Under the pieces are notes generated by a model, which did not search any database, was not told the DNA's origin, and was given only the letters and a program-made list of their open reading frames with translations. The translations under genes were made by a program, and so were the position numbers. DNA of 64,000 nt from Arthrobacter mangrovi. Lineage in GTDB: Bacteria; Actinomycetota; Actinomycetes; Actinomycetales; Micrococcaceae. Where the stretch lies: positions 1 to 64,000 of the forward strand of contig NZ_BRVS01000009.1 in assembly GCF_026011795.1 (NCBI RefSeq), in the 5' to 3' direction. Shown here one piece after another: positions 33,701 to 42,580 of the stretch (the first letter of the stretch is position 1; each line of letters begins with the position of its first letter).

Positions 33701-34025
33701 CTTCGTCTCCTCATCAAGGCCGTTCGCTGAACTGACACTGGTGAAACTATTCAGTCCTCGTTTCCGGGCGTGGCCGGCAAGATGCCGGCCGCGTTAAGCC
33801 ACAAACCGCGCAGGTAAACTCCGTTGCAGCGCGGTAAACCGGCACCCGGACCCTCGACAATCCCGACGCTGCCGCCTAGGATGACCCGCCGCCGTCGGGC
33901 CCTGCCGCTGCGGCGCCACCGGCGAACACGCCGTGGAAATTAAACGCCACCTGACCATTGACTCTTTCAATCGTTCGAATAAGCATTAGTTGTCCGATTA
34001 AACGATCTAACAGTCAGGTTCCCCA
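33701..34025. other. 325-bp divergent intergenic region, AT-rich at its right end
   Basis: No gene is seen here. The stretch lies between the divergent amine oxidase and secreted hydrolase genes. At its right end is a TTGACT (33958-33963) that could serve as a -35 for the hydrolase gene, and atcgtt (33970-33975) with aacgat (34001-34006), an inverted repeat about three turns apart. The middle has no motif I recognise. Confidence 0.4.
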
Positions 34026-35432
34026 ATGACCCGCACTTTGCGTCAAAGCTGCCGCACGATTGTTTCCGCCACCGCCCTCTCGGCCGTCCTCGCAGCCGCC
34101 GCACTCCCCGCCGCGGTTGCCGCTCCCCAGGCCACAAACGGCTCCTCTCCCGCGGCCCCCGCCCAAGCCGCCCCCTCGGTCGCCACCGGCGCCCTGGCCA
34201 ACGGCGCCACCTGGCGCGCCGAGGTCCCCGCCGACTGGAACGGCAAGCTGGTCCTGTTCGCGCACGGGTTCCGCGCCGGCCCCGCCAACCCGGCCTGGGA
34301 CAACAGCTTCGCGCCCACCGCCAGCGAACTGGTCAAGCGCGGCTACGCCGTGGCCTCGTCGTCGTACGCCGCGACCGGCTGGGCGCTCGAGACCGCCGCG
34401 CAGGACCAGCTGGACACCCTCGCCGCCTTTGAAGAACAGTTCGGCGAGGCGGAGCGCGTGATCGCCATGGGCCGCTCCATGGGCGGCCTCGTGACCAGCA
34501 TGATGGCCGAGATTCCGGACGCCGGCATTGACGGCGCCGTCAGCACCTGCGGACTGGTCGGCGGCGGCGTCGCCCTGAACAACTACCAGCTGGACGCCGC
34601 CTACGCCGCGGCCGAGCTCCTGCTCCCGGGCCAGGACGTCCGGCTCACTGGCTTCACCACGCCCGAGCAGTCGGACGCCACCATCGCCAGCCTCAAGGCG
34701 GCGCTGCAGCAGGCCACCGAATCGGCGGAAGGCCGGGCCCGGATCGCCCTCGTCGCCGCGCTGCTGAACACCCCCACGGAACTGCACGGCGTCGACGTCG
34801 GCAATCCCGATACCCTTGCCGCCGCCCAGGCGCAGCTGGTGCTCAACACCCTGCCCACCGTGATCGAGCGGCGCCACACCATCGTCAACGCGGCCGGCGG
34901 CGACAGCGGCTGGACCGCCGGCGTCGACTACGCCAAGGTCCTGCGCGCCTCCGCGCAGCGCCCGCAGGTCGAGCACATGTACCGGCTCGCCGGCCTGGAC
35001 CTCTCGAAGGACCTGGGCACGCTGACCGCCAACGCCGACATCGCCCCGGACGAGGCCGGCCTCGCCTGGATGCAGCGCACCTCCACCCCGACCGGCGAGC
35101 TGCAGGTCCCGCTGCTGGCCACGCACACGCTCGTCGACCTGCTCGCGCCCGTCGAATACCAGGAGGAGTATGCCGAGACCGTCCGCCGGGCCGGCGAAAA
35201 CGCGCTCTTCCGCCAGGCCTTCGTGGACCGCGAGGGGCACTGCAGCTTCACCGTGGCGGAGAACGTCGCGTCGGTCGAAGCCATGGACCGGCGCCTGGAC
35301 ACCGGCCGCTGGGCCGACTCCGCCAAGACCTCGGTCCTGCAGCAGAGCGCCGAATCGCTCGGCCTGGACGGGGCCGCCTTCGTGGACTTCCGGCCCGCGG
35401 AGTTCATCAACGACCGTATCTGGAACGGCTAA
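34026..35432 (+). CDS. Secreted alpha/beta hydrolase
   Basis: A 468-residue exported hydrolase. Signal peptide about 1-33 (ending AVAAPQ). The fold begins at KLVLFAHGFRAGPANP (oxyanion region), has the nucleophile elbow in MGRSMGGLV and a late His in DREGHCSFTVAE. The region between (about 170-330) is a large helical cap. It resembles actinobacterial secreted proteins of the tannase/feruloyl-esterase-like or DUF6351-like kind, but I cannot name the substrate. The next gene starts 10 bases after its stop and is also exported, so they are one operon. Confidence 0.75.
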   Translation: MTRTLRQSCRTIVSATALSAVLAAAALPAAVAAPQATNGSSPAAPAQAAPSVATGALANGATWRAEVPADWNGKLVLFAHGFRAGPANPAWDNSFAPTASELVKRGYAVASSSYAATGWALETAAQDQLDTLAAFEEQFGEAERVIAMGRSMGGLVTSMMAEIPDAGIDGAVSTCGLVGGGVALNNYQLDAAYAAAELLLPGQDVRLTGFTTPEQSDATIASLKAALQQATESAEGRARIALVAALLNTPTELHGVDVGNPDTLAAAQAQLVLNTLPTVIERRHTIVNAAGGDSGWTAGVDYAKVLRASAQRPQVEHMYRLAGLDLSKDLGTLTANADIAPDEAGLAWMQRTSTPTGELQVPLLATHTLVDLLAPVEYQEEYAETVRRAGENALFRQAFVDREGHCSFTVAENVASVEAMDRRLDTGRWADSAKTSVLQQSAESLGLDGAAFVDFRPAEFINDRIWNG

Positions 35433-35442
35433 GGGAGCGGAC

Positions 35443-36027
35443 ATGACCAACACCATCCAGCGCCGCGCCATGCTCGGCGCGGGCCTCGCCGCCGCAGCCG
35501 GCCTCGCCACCGCGGGCTCGGCGGCCGCCGCCGACAGCAAGGGCACCCAGCCGACACTCACGGACAAGAAGTTCGGCGACCTGCTCGCCAGCATCCCGAT
35601 GGACCAGGTCGGCACCGAGCTCGCCTTCGAGGCCGTCGTCGACATCGCGCCCAGCGAAGACCTCGGCGCCGGCCCGCTCGGCGGGCGCCGCATCGTGCCC
35701 ATCACCGGCGGCCGGTTCCGCGGGCCGCGGATCAGCGGCACCATCGAGGCCGGCGGCGCGGACCGCCAGCTCATCCGCGGCGACGGCATCCGCATGCTCG
35801 AAGCCACCTACGAGCTGCGCGCCGATGACGGCACCGTCCTCAACGTGGTCCACAACGTCCTGATCGACCAGCCCGCCCCGGACAACCGCTACGCCCGCTC
35901 GTTCCTGACGGTCACCGCGCCGACCGGCCCGCACGACTGGCTGAACCGGCGCATCCTCGTCGGCACGCTGAACTCCTTGAAGCCGGCCCGGGACGCCGTC
36001 CTCGTGCGCGTCTTCGTCCTCACCTAG
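35443..36027 (+). CDS. Exported DUF3237-domain protein
   Basis: A 194-residue protein. The N-terminus (MTNTIQRRAMLGAGLAAAAGL) has an Arg-Arg pair before a hydrophobic stretch, a Tat-like signal. The remainder is a DUF3237 beta-barrel-like domain (GGRFRGPRISGTIEAGG, RQLIRGDGIRMLEATYEL, VLNVVHNVLIDQP). The function of DUF3237 is unknown. GGGAGCGG precedes the ATG. Its coupling to the secreted hydrolase suggests that the two act on the same extracellular compound. Confidence 0.8.
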   Translation: MTNTIQRRAMLGAGLAAAAGLATAGSAAAADSKGTQPTLTDKKFGDLLASIPMDQVGTELAFEAVVDIAPSEDLGAGPLGGRRIVPITGGRFRGPRISGTIEAGGADRQLIRGDGIRMLEATYELRADDGTVLNVVHNVLIDQPAPDNRYARSFLTVTAPTGPHDWLNRRILVGTLNSLKPARDAVLVRVFVLT

Positions 36028-36054
36028 GTCACCGGGGCCAGGGCAATAACGACG

Positions 36055-36084
36055 GCGGTGGCCGGCTTTCCTGCCGGTCACCGC
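36055..36084. terminator. Bidirectional hairpin terminator
   Basis: gcggtggccggc (36055-36066) pairs with gccggtcaccgc (36073-36084) apart from one mismatch, in the gap between the DUF3237 gene and the convergent universal stress gene. It shares the acgacggcgg start with other intergenic palindromes in the window. Confidence 0.75.
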
Positions 36085-36100
36085 CTTTGTCCGTGCTTGC

Positions 36101-36571
36101 TTAGGGTTCGGCGTGCTCGCGGCCGCCGCGGGTGTGGACCTTGCCGTGCTCGTGCAGCACCAGGACGGGGCAGGCGGCATGGGCCACGCAGGCCGAACTC
36201 ACGGAACCGAGGTGCATGCCGCGGAACCCGCCGTGGCCCCGCCGGCCGACCACCAGGAGCGCGGCCTCCTCGCCGGCCTGCACCAGCAGTTCGGGCGCGG
36301 GGCCGCGCATCAATTCCGTGGTCAGGCCCGCCGGCTGGTCGTTGCCGAAGGCCTGCTGCAGCGCCGCCTCCAGCTTTTCCTTGGCCGAGGCCTCGAAGGC
36401 TTCGAAGTCCGGCGGCACGTAGCCTTCGTAGATGCGCGGGAAATGCCAGCACGCTATCGCGTGGATCCCGGTATCCAGCGCGGGCGCCAGCCTCGCCGCC
36501 ATCCTCAGCGCCTCCACCGAGGACTCGGAACCGTCCACGCCTACAACGATCTTGCCGTTCGACAACGCCAT
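36101..36571 (-). CDS. Universal stress protein (UspA family, ATP-binding type)
   Basis: A 156-residue single-domain Usp. KIVVGVDGSESSVEALRMA begins the fold, and the ATP-binding G-x2-G-x9-G-S motif appears as GRRGHGGFRGMHLGSVS near the C-terminus. A GGAGG site 7 bases upstream sets the start at 36571. A last His-rich, charged tail (HEHGKVHTRGGREHAEP) is odd. Role: general stress or energy-state response. No neighbour suggests a specific partner. Confidence 0.9.
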   Translation of the reverse strand: MALSNGKIVVGVDGSESSVEALRMAARLAPALDTGIHAIACWHFPRIYEGYVPPDFEAFEASAKEKLEAALQQAFGNDQPAGLTTELMRGPAPELLVQAGEEAALLVVGRRGHGGFRGMHLGSVSSACVAHAACPVLVLHEHGKVHTRGGREHAEP

Positions 36572-36664
36572 CCTGCCCTCCAAGTGTTCGCCTGCAGGAC
36601 CCCACCATGGCACGTGACAGGTCGGGCGGGTAAGGGAACAAAGCCCCGAATCAGATGGCGGGGA

Positions 36665-37624
36665 TCAGGACCAGGCACCGCCTCGCTGGACCAGGTTCTC
36701 CGGCTCGGCGCCGCTGCCCAGTGCAGCCAGCTGCCGCTTCAGCAGCCGCACGATCCGCGGCTGGAACGCGGAAGTATCGCCTCCGACGTGCGGAGTGATC
36801 AGGGCGTTCTCCGCCTGCCACAGGGGATGCTCTTCCGGGATCGGCTCGGGATCGAACACATCGATGGCGCAGCTGATCCGGCCCGAGACCACTTCGCGGG
36901 TCAAGGCGTCGGAGTCGACCACGGCGCCGCGCGCCACGTTGACCACGAGCGCCCCGTCCGGCAGGGCCGCCAACACGTCAGCATCAATCAGGCCGCGCGT
37001 CGCGTCGGTCAGCGGCGTAATGACGATCAATACCTCGGCCTCCCGCGCCAGCTCGACCAACTCGTCGCTGCCGTGCACGTGGCCGTGTTCGTCCTCCCGC
37101 GCCTTGCTGCCGACCCGCGTCAGCTCCACCTCGAACGGCAGCAGGCGCTTGGAAATCTCCGCGCCGATGCCGCCAACCCCGACCAGCAGGACCTTCCGGT
37201 CGGCCAGGGACAGCCTGCGCTCGTGCCGCCACCGGGCGTCTCGCTGGTCCCGCGCCGCCGCATCGATGCCCCGCAGCGAGGCAAGCGCCAATCCAACGGC
37301 AAGCTCCGCCGTCGACGCCGCATGCACGCCCGCCGCACTCGCAATGGCAACATCGCTGCCCACCGCCTCAGCCACGCCGTCGACCCCGGTGGTCTGCGCC
37401 TGAACCAGCTTCAGGTTGGTGGCGCGGGAGAGCACGTCCAGGATGTCCTGCGCGTTCAGGTACGGCAGCACCACGGCGTCGATATCGGCCACGTCCACGT
37501 CAGCCGGATCGCCCCGGAAATCCCACACGGTCCCGCGCAACCCGTCCGGCAGCGGCCGCACCGCCTCCAGCAGGTCCTGGTCGGGAAAGCTGATCGTCTT
37601 GATCGCAGCTGCAGAGTCGCTCAT
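36665..37624 (-). CDS. D-isomer-specific 2-hydroxyacid dehydrogenase
   Basis: A 319-residue NAD(P)-dependent dehydrogenase. The nucleotide loop is VLLVGVGGIGAEISKRL; catalytic Arg, Glu and His are in NVARGAVVD, DVFDPEPIPEEHP and ALITPHVGGDT. Substrates could be glyoxylate, hydroxypyruvate, or a phosphoglycerate-like acid. It is on the minus strand with the GntR gene 37 bp upstream, so the two may be cotranscribed, which would tie it to sugar-acid metabolism. Confidence 0.85.
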   Translation of the reverse strand: MSDSAAAIKTISFPDQDLLEAVRPLPDGLRGTVWDFRGDPADVDVADIDAVVLPYLNAQDILDVLSRATNLKLVQAQTTGVDGVAEAVGSDVAIASAAGVHAASTAELAVGLALASLRGIDAAARDQRDARWRHERRLSLADRKVLLVGVGGIGAEISKRLLPFEVELTRVGSKAREDEHGHVHGSDELVELAREAEVLIVITPLTDATRGLIDADVLAALPDGALVVNVARGAVVDSDALTREVVSGRISCAIDVFDPEPIPEEHPLWQAENALITPHVGGDTSAFQPRIVRLLKRQLAALGSGAEPENLVQRGGAWS

Positions 37625-37661
37625 GGAACCTCCGGGTGGTGTCTTCTTCTACGGACAAGTC

Positions 37662-38399
37662 TTAGTTTTCAGCCGCCGACGGAACATGCGTCAGGGGCGA
37701 CCCTGCCGACCTTAGCGGTCGATGGGCGGGATCGCCTTCTTCGAACGCCTGGGCGAAGCGCATATAGGCAAGGGACAGGTGCTGGCGCATCGCTTCCTCC
37801 GCCCCCATGGGGTCACAGTCCCTGATGGCCTGCCATACCTGGCGGTGTTCCTCGAGGGTTATGGCACCGCCGATGTCCGCGGGGTAAAGGCGGAAGATGT
37901 GAAGGTGACAGTGCGTCTGGCTGTACGCGTTACGAACTACGTCGTTCCGGGTCGCCGACATAATCAGGTCATGGAATCTCGTATCGTGGCTCACCAGGTC
38001 ACCACGGATATCCGCTGCTGATTCGGTGGCCTCTTCGAACTGCGCCAACTCTTTTTCCAGGCGACGGGCTGGATTCTCCAGCCGGTCAACCGCCGCCGAC
38101 CGGGCGGCCCACGGTTCGATGAGTAGCCTGAATTCGAAAAGGTCGCGCAACTCTGCCAGGTCCAGCAGGGCAGTCGTGCTGTAGCCGCGGCCGGAGGTGG
38201 CCACTACGAGGTTGTCCCCCTGCAGCCGATGCAGCGCCTCGCGGACGGGTGTCGGCGAGACGCCGAGTTGGCGGGCGACAGCTTCAATGTTGACCCTGCT
38301 CCCCGGCGGGATCCGATTCTCCAGAATCTGGGCGCGCAACTGTTCGTAGACCTCGCCAGCGGACAGCTTGATCCTGATTGACTCCTGGGACTCTCCCAC
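37662..38399 (-). CDS. GntR-family (FadR/FCD subfamily) transcriptional regulator
   Basis: A 245-residue regulator. The winged helix is at about 12-75 (VYEQLRAQILENRIPPGSRV, VARQLGVSPTPVREALHRLQ) and the C-terminal FCD domain (LFEFRLLIEPWAARS, HDTRFHDLIM, with metal-ligand-like Asp/His residues) binds small acids. The GTG at 38399 follows GAAGGAACCGC; an upstream ATG at 38489 has no ribosome site. It is divergent from the sugar-acid operon and a palindrome lies between them, so it very likely represses that operon until the acid is present. Confidence 0.88.
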   Translation of the reverse strand: MGESQESIRIKLSAGEVYEQLRAQILENRIPPGSRVNIEAVARQLGVSPTPVREALHRLQGDNLVVATSGRGYSTTALLDLAELRDLFEFRLLIEPWAARSAAVDRLENPARRLEKELAQFEEATESAADIRGDLVSHDTRFHDLIMSATRNDVVRNAYSQTHCHLHIFRLYPADIGGAITLEEHRQVWQAIRDCDPMGAEEAMRQHLSLAYMRFAQAFEEGDPAHRPLRSAGSPLTHVPSAAEN

Positions 38400-38501
38400 G
38401 CGGTTCCTTCCGTCCTTTGACAGGTCGCCTCCTGCCCTCGGCCTGCCGGCAGTGCGCCTCTTCAATCTCTTGAGTAGCACCCCTTGCATTGTTGTTTAAA
38501 T

Positions 38502-38529
38502 CATATAGGGTTTTCACGAATCCTATATG
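38502..38529. promoter_or_regulatory. Probable operator of the GntR regulator
   Basis: catatagg (38502-38509) and cctatatg (38522-38529) form a perfect inverted repeat, 20 bp centre to centre (two turns), in the AT-rich gap between the divergent GntR and Ldh2 genes. The right arm overlaps an ATG at 38527 that is therefore unlikely to be the Ldh2 start. Confidence 0.7.
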
Positions 38530-38550
38530 GAACGTTACGGAGAACACATT

Positions 38551-39600
38551 TTGGAACCCACTCGCTACTCCACCGAAGAACTGGTCCGTTTCTCTTCAGC
38601 AGCCCTCCAGCACGTCGATGTGCCGGCTCCCGACGCCGATCTCACCTCGCGTTCACTGGTCGAGGCAGACATGCGCGGCATCAATTCCCATGGCCTGCTG
38701 CGCCTGCCGCTCTACGTCTCAGCTATTGAGCAGGGCGGCATCAATCCGAATCCCCAGTTGGACTGGCGCGCTGACACAGGGTCGGCTGCACTGCTTGACG
38801 CGGACGGCGCCCTTGGCCAGATCGCGATGCGAGCCGCTACCGACTACGCGCGATCGCATGCCTCCGACCGCGGCGTAGTTGCGGTCGCCGTGCAGAACAG
38901 CAGCCACTTCGGCGCAGGCATCTTCTGGTCCGACCGCCTGGCTGCCGCCGGGCTGATCGCCTTCCTCACCTCCACCACTGGTCCCACCGTGGCACCCTAT
39001 GGCGGCGTCGCCAAGGTCTTCGGAACCAACCCGCTGACGATTGCAGCCCCCAGCGCGGCGGGCCATCCCCTGACGGCCGACATGGCCACCAGTACCGGCG
39101 CCTACGGCAAGGTAATTGCTGCCAAGAACGAGGGGGCCGCGATCCCGGAGGGGTGGGCTGTTGATCCCGCCGGGGAGCCGACAACCGATCCCGTTCAGGC
39201 CATGGCCGGTGCACTCATACCGTTCGGGGGACATAAAGGTTCGGCCGTGTCGGCTCTCCTCGAAGCCGTCGCCGCGTCCCTGGGCACCGGTACTTTCGCC
39301 CACGAGACCGAAGACATCTGGTCCAATCCCGCGTCCCGCATGAATACTGGACACCTGCTCGTCGCCCTCGATCCGGCGGCGTTCACGGGCAGGCGGCATA
39401 CCGAAGAACGCGTCGCCCGGCTTCAGGACCGCATCCGGAAATCCGGCGCAAACGGCGCATCCGTCCACGCTCCCGGGGACCTCGAGTACGCAAGGGGCCA
39501 GGCGAACCGGGAGGTCGTGGCGCTGGCGCCCTCCACGACCCAACTGCTGAACCGACTGGCGGAGCACTTGGGCCTTCCCCCGGCCGAACGCGCTGCCTGA
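38551..39600 (+). CDS. Ldh2-family (malate/L-lactate-type) NAD(P)-dependent oxidoreductase
   Basis: A 349-residue Ldh2/MdhC-type dehydrogenase. Motifs: EADMRGINSHGLLRLP, QNSSHFGAGIFW, YGGVAKVFGTNPL and IPFGGHKGSAVS. The TTG at 38551 has CGGAG at 38538-38542; the ATG at 38527 has none and sits in the operator. The family reduces 2-oxo acids and related compounds such as 2,3-diketogulonate. It is the first gene of the sugar-acid operon. Whether it acts on the substrate acid, on lactate or on an intermediate is unknown. Confidence 0.83.
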   Translation: MEPTRYSTEELVRFSSAALQHVDVPAPDADLTSRSLVEADMRGINSHGLLRLPLYVSAIEQGGINPNPQLDWRADTGSAALLDADGALGQIAMRAATDYARSHASDRGVVAVAVQNSSHFGAGIFWSDRLAAAGLIAFLTSTTGPTVAPYGGVAKVFGTNPLTIAAPSAAGHPLTADMATSTGAYGKVIAAKNEGAAIPEGWAVDPAGEPTTDPVQAMAGALIPFGGHKGSAVSALLEAVAASLGTGTFAHETEDIWSNPASRMNTGHLLVALDPAAFTGRRHTEERVARLQDRIRKSGANGASVHAPGDLEYARGQANREVVALAPSTTQLLNRLAEHLGLPPAERAA

Positions 39601-39659
39601 TCCACCAGCACCTCACTTGCCGTAAAGAAAACGCATCAACAGCCAAAGGAGAATCAACA

Positions 39660-40721
39660 ATGTCCAGTTCACGAACAACGGGAAACCCAGCACAGCAGTC
39701 AAAGAGCGGCCGGAAGAAAGTGCTTGGACTGTCCCTAGCGGCCGCGGCCACGGTCATGCTGGCCGGGTGCGGGGTCGGCGGTCCGGTGCAGGCCGGCGGG
39801 TCCAACGCCGCCGGCGCCAACGGAGACAAGGTCCTTCGGCTGGCCCACGTCTACGAGGCGGGGCATCCGGTCGAGAAATGCGGCGTCGGAACGCTCAAGG
39901 AGGAGCTTGAAGGTAGCGGCATCACGGTAGAGAGTTACCCGGCAGCCCAGCTCGGGAGCGAGGCCGAATCCCTCGAGCAGGTAGCCACCGGCGGACTCGA
40001 CATGGCGATTGCAGGTCCTTCCTTCCTGGGAGTCTGGCACGAGCCCGCCGCCGTCCTGGACGGCGCCTACCTCTTCAAGGACGTCGACCACTTCGTGGAA
40101 ACCATCGAAGGTCCGGTGATGAAGAAGGTCTACGACGACATGAACGCCGAGACGGGAATCAAGGTTCTCTCCGGCTGGTACTACGGCACCCGGCATGTCA
40201 CCTCCAACAAGGAGATCAAAGGCCCCGAAGACATGCAGGGCATCAAGATCCGCACGCCCGACGCTCCCCTGTATTTGACCAACACCAAGATCATGGGCGG
40301 CACAGCGACCCCGATGGCTCTGGACGAGGTCTACCTCGCCCTGCAGCAGGGTGTGATCGACGCGCAGGAGAACCCTGTTCCGACCATTGCCTCCGCAAAG
40401 CTCAACGAGGTCCAGGAGTACATCAACTTGACCGGTCACATGATCCAAGGCGTCAATATCGTGACCGGCTCCGCCCTGTACGACTCCCTGCCCGATGACC
40501 AGAAGACCGCGCTCGATTCGGCCATGGACGCCGCCTCGGACAAGGTCCGCGAGTGCGTCGAGACGGAGGAGAAGGAGACCCTCGAGGAGTGGAAGAAGGG
40601 CAGCGGCATCAAAGTCAACGAGGATGTCGACCGCGACGTCTTCGCGGAGCGCGCCCGCGACATGCTGCCCAGCGAAGTTTCGTGGGGCGACCTCTACAAG
40701 CAGATCCAGGATGCCAAATGA
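39660..40721 (+). CDS. dctP: TRAP transporter substrate-binding lipoprotein (DctP family)
   Basis: A 353-residue binding protein. The signal peptide ends in the lipobox LAGCGV (lipid-attached, as in Gram-positives). The TRAP fold shows GWYYGTRHVTSNKEIKGPED and MQGIKIRTPDAPLYLT, where the conserved Arg binds the carboxylate of the ligand. AAAGGAG upstream. The last four bases overlap dctQ (ATGA). TRAP transporters take up organic and sugar acids with sodium, so the likely ligand is an aldonic acid used by the enzymes downstream. Confidence 0.9.
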   Translation: MSSSRTTGNPAQQSKSGRKKVLGLSLAAAATVMLAGCGVGGPVQAGGSNAAGANGDKVLRLAHVYEAGHPVEKCGVGTLKEELEGSGITVESYPAAQLGSEAESLEQVATGGLDMAIAGPSFLGVWHEPAAVLDGAYLFKDVDHFVETIEGPVMKKVYDDMNAETGIKVLSGWYYGTRHVTSNKEIKGPEDMQGIKIRTPDAPLYLTNTKIMGGTATPMALDEVYLALQQGVIDAQENPVPTIASAKLNEVQEYINLTGHMIQGVNIVTGSALYDSLPDDQKTALDSAMDAASDKVRECVETEEKETLEEWKKGSGIKVNEDVDRDVFAERARDMLPSEVSWGDLYKQIQDAK

Positions 40722-41269
40722 TTCCGGAACATCCCGATGAACCTGACTTCCTCGAGTCCCGCAGCCCGCTGCTGCGAACCGTAGTCAACGCCGAGCGGGT
40801 GGCGGCAGCAGCGCTGCTGAGCCTCACCCTCGTCCTGGTGCTGATTCAGGTGATCAGCCGCTACGTCTTCTCCAGCCCGCTGTCGTGGACGGAAGAACTC
40901 GCCCGCTTCGCCCTGGTGTGGCTGACGTTCATTTCGGCCGGATTCGTCATGGCCCGGCGACTGCACGTCACGGTCGATCTGGTAGCGGCGAAGCTCAGCA
41001 AGCGCGCGGCCGTGCTGATGGATGCCTTCGCCATGCTGGTGGTCCTCGTCGTCTCGGCTGCCATGACGGTGGCGGGAACCCAGTTCGCCCTTTCGGCTGC
41101 CCGTCTGCACGCACCTGCTACGGACATTCCCATGAGCGTGGTTTACACCGCAGCTGTCCTCGGCTTCGCACTGATTTTCCTGCACGGCGTGCTGAACACC
41201 TTCGTCAATCTCAGGCACCCGGAAAAAGTACCGGAGGCCATGGAAAACCTCGAAAAAGAAGCCATCTGA
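40718..41269 (+). CDS. dctQ: TRAP transporter small permease (DctQ)
   Basis: A 183-residue protein with four hydrophobic segments. The DctQ signature around SPLSWTEELARFALVWLTF is clear. Its ATG overlaps the dctP stop by four bases. It forms the membrane complex with DctM. A short charged C-terminus (EKVPEAMENLEKEAI) follows the last helix. Confidence 0.9.
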   Translation: MIPEHPDEPDFLESRSPLLRTVVNAERVAAAALLSLTLVLVLIQVISRYVFSSPLSWTEELARFALVWLTFISAGFVMARRLHVTVDLVAAKLSKRAAVLMDAFAMLVVLVVSAAMTVAGTQFALSAARLHAPATDIPMSVVYTAAVLGFALIFLHGVLNTFVNLRHPEKVPEAMENLEKEAI

Positions 41270-41279
41270 GGGAACACTC

Positions 41280-42560
41280 ATGACACTGACCTTAATGCTC
41301 GTGGGCCTGCTGGTCCTGCTCGCCCTCCGGGTCCCCGTGGCCATCGCGCTGCTGGTGCCGTCCCTCATCTACGTCACCATGGACCCCACGGCCTCGCTGG
41401 GCATCGCCGTCCAGCAGACCACCTCCGGCGTCAACAGCTTTGCCATCCTCGCCGTCCCCCTGTTCATCCTCCTAGGCAACGTGGCGAACGTCTCCGGTGT
41501 TTCGGACCGGCTCTACTCCACGGCCGTCGCCTACCTCGGCCACATCCGCGGCAGCCTCGGCTACGTCAACATCGCCACCAGCTTCGGATTCTCCTGGATG
41601 AGCGGCGCCGCCATCGCAGACGCCGCGGCCATGGGCAAGATCCAGGTTCCCGCCATGAAGCAGCGCGGGTACAAGGAGGAATTCAGCCTGGGCATCACCG
41701 GTGCGTCGTCGCTCATCGCCCCGATGATTCCGCCCAGCATCCCCGCCATCATCTACGCCGTCACGGCAGGGGTCTCGGTCGGAGCGCTCTTCATGGCGGG
41801 TATCATTCCGGCGATGGTGCTGATCCTGTGCCTGACCTTCATGGTCTGGTGGCTGACCCGCAAGGACCACCACCTCATCATGCCGAAGGCATCCTGGAGC
41901 GAGCGCGGCCGGGCCCTCCTGGGGGCGCTGCCGGCCTTCGGCGCCGGCGTGGTCATCCTCGGCGGCATCCTCAGCGGCATTTTCACGCCGACCGAAGCGT
42001 CCGGCATCGGGGTGCTCTACATCTTCATCCTCGCGCTGATCTACGGGTCCCTGACCTGGCGGAAGACGTACCGGATCCTGCTTGGATCGGTGGAAACTTC
42101 GGGGTCGGTCCTGCTGATCGTTGCCGCAGCCGCCCTGTTCGGGTGGGTTTTGGCCCGTGAACAGGCGCCCCAGCTGGCAGCGGACTTCATCCTGAACTTC
42201 ACGAACCACCCGATCGTGTTCCTCATCCTCGTGAACGTCCTGCTGCTGATCATCGGCTGCGTGCTGGAGCCGACGGCCGCCATCCTGATCCTCGTTCCCG
42301 TCCTCGGACCTGTCGCCGAGACCTTCGGCCTCAGCCCGATCCATTTCGGCGTCATCGTCATCTTCAACCTGCTGATCGGGCTGCTCACGCCGCCGGTGGG
42401 ACTGGTCCTGTTCGTGCTCTCCAGCGTGACAAGCATTCCCGTCCCCAAGGTCATCAAGGGCGTACTGCCCTTCTTCATCCCCATGCTGGCCACGCTCCTG
42501 GTCATCACCTTTGTCCCGGCCCTCAGCCTCTGGCTACCGTCCCTGCTCGGCTTCGCCTAA
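41280..42560 (+). CDS. dctM: TRAP transporter large permease (DctM)
   Basis: A 426-residue channel subunit with about 12 hydrophobic segments. Motifs GFSWMSGAAIADAAAMGKI and SLIAPMIPPSIPAIIYAV are typical of DctM. It starts 10 bases after dctQ with GAGGGA upstream. It completes a P-Q-M set followed immediately by the sugar-acid enzymes, so the transporter and pathway are one unit. Confidence 0.92.
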   Translation: MTLTLMLVGLLVLLALRVPVAIALLVPSLIYVTMDPTASLGIAVQQTTSGVNSFAILAVPLFILLGNVANVSGVSDRLYSTAVAYLGHIRGSLGYVNIATSFGFSWMSGAAIADAAAMGKIQVPAMKQRGYKEEFSLGITGASSLIAPMIPPSIPAIIYAVTAGVSVGALFMAGIIPAMVLILCLTFMVWWLTRKDHHLIMPKASWSERGRALLGALPAFGAGVVILGGILSGIFTPTEASGIGVLYIFILALIYGSLTWRKTYRILLGSVETSGSVLLIVAAAALFGWVLAREQAPQLAADFILNFTNHPIVFLILVNVLLLIIGCVLEPTAAILILVPVLGPVAETFGLSPIHFGVIVIFNLLIGLLTPPVGLVLFVLSSVTSIPVPKVIKGVLPFFIPMLATLLVITFVPALSLWLPSLLGFA

Positions 42561-42580
42561 ACACACGAAAGGCATTTACC

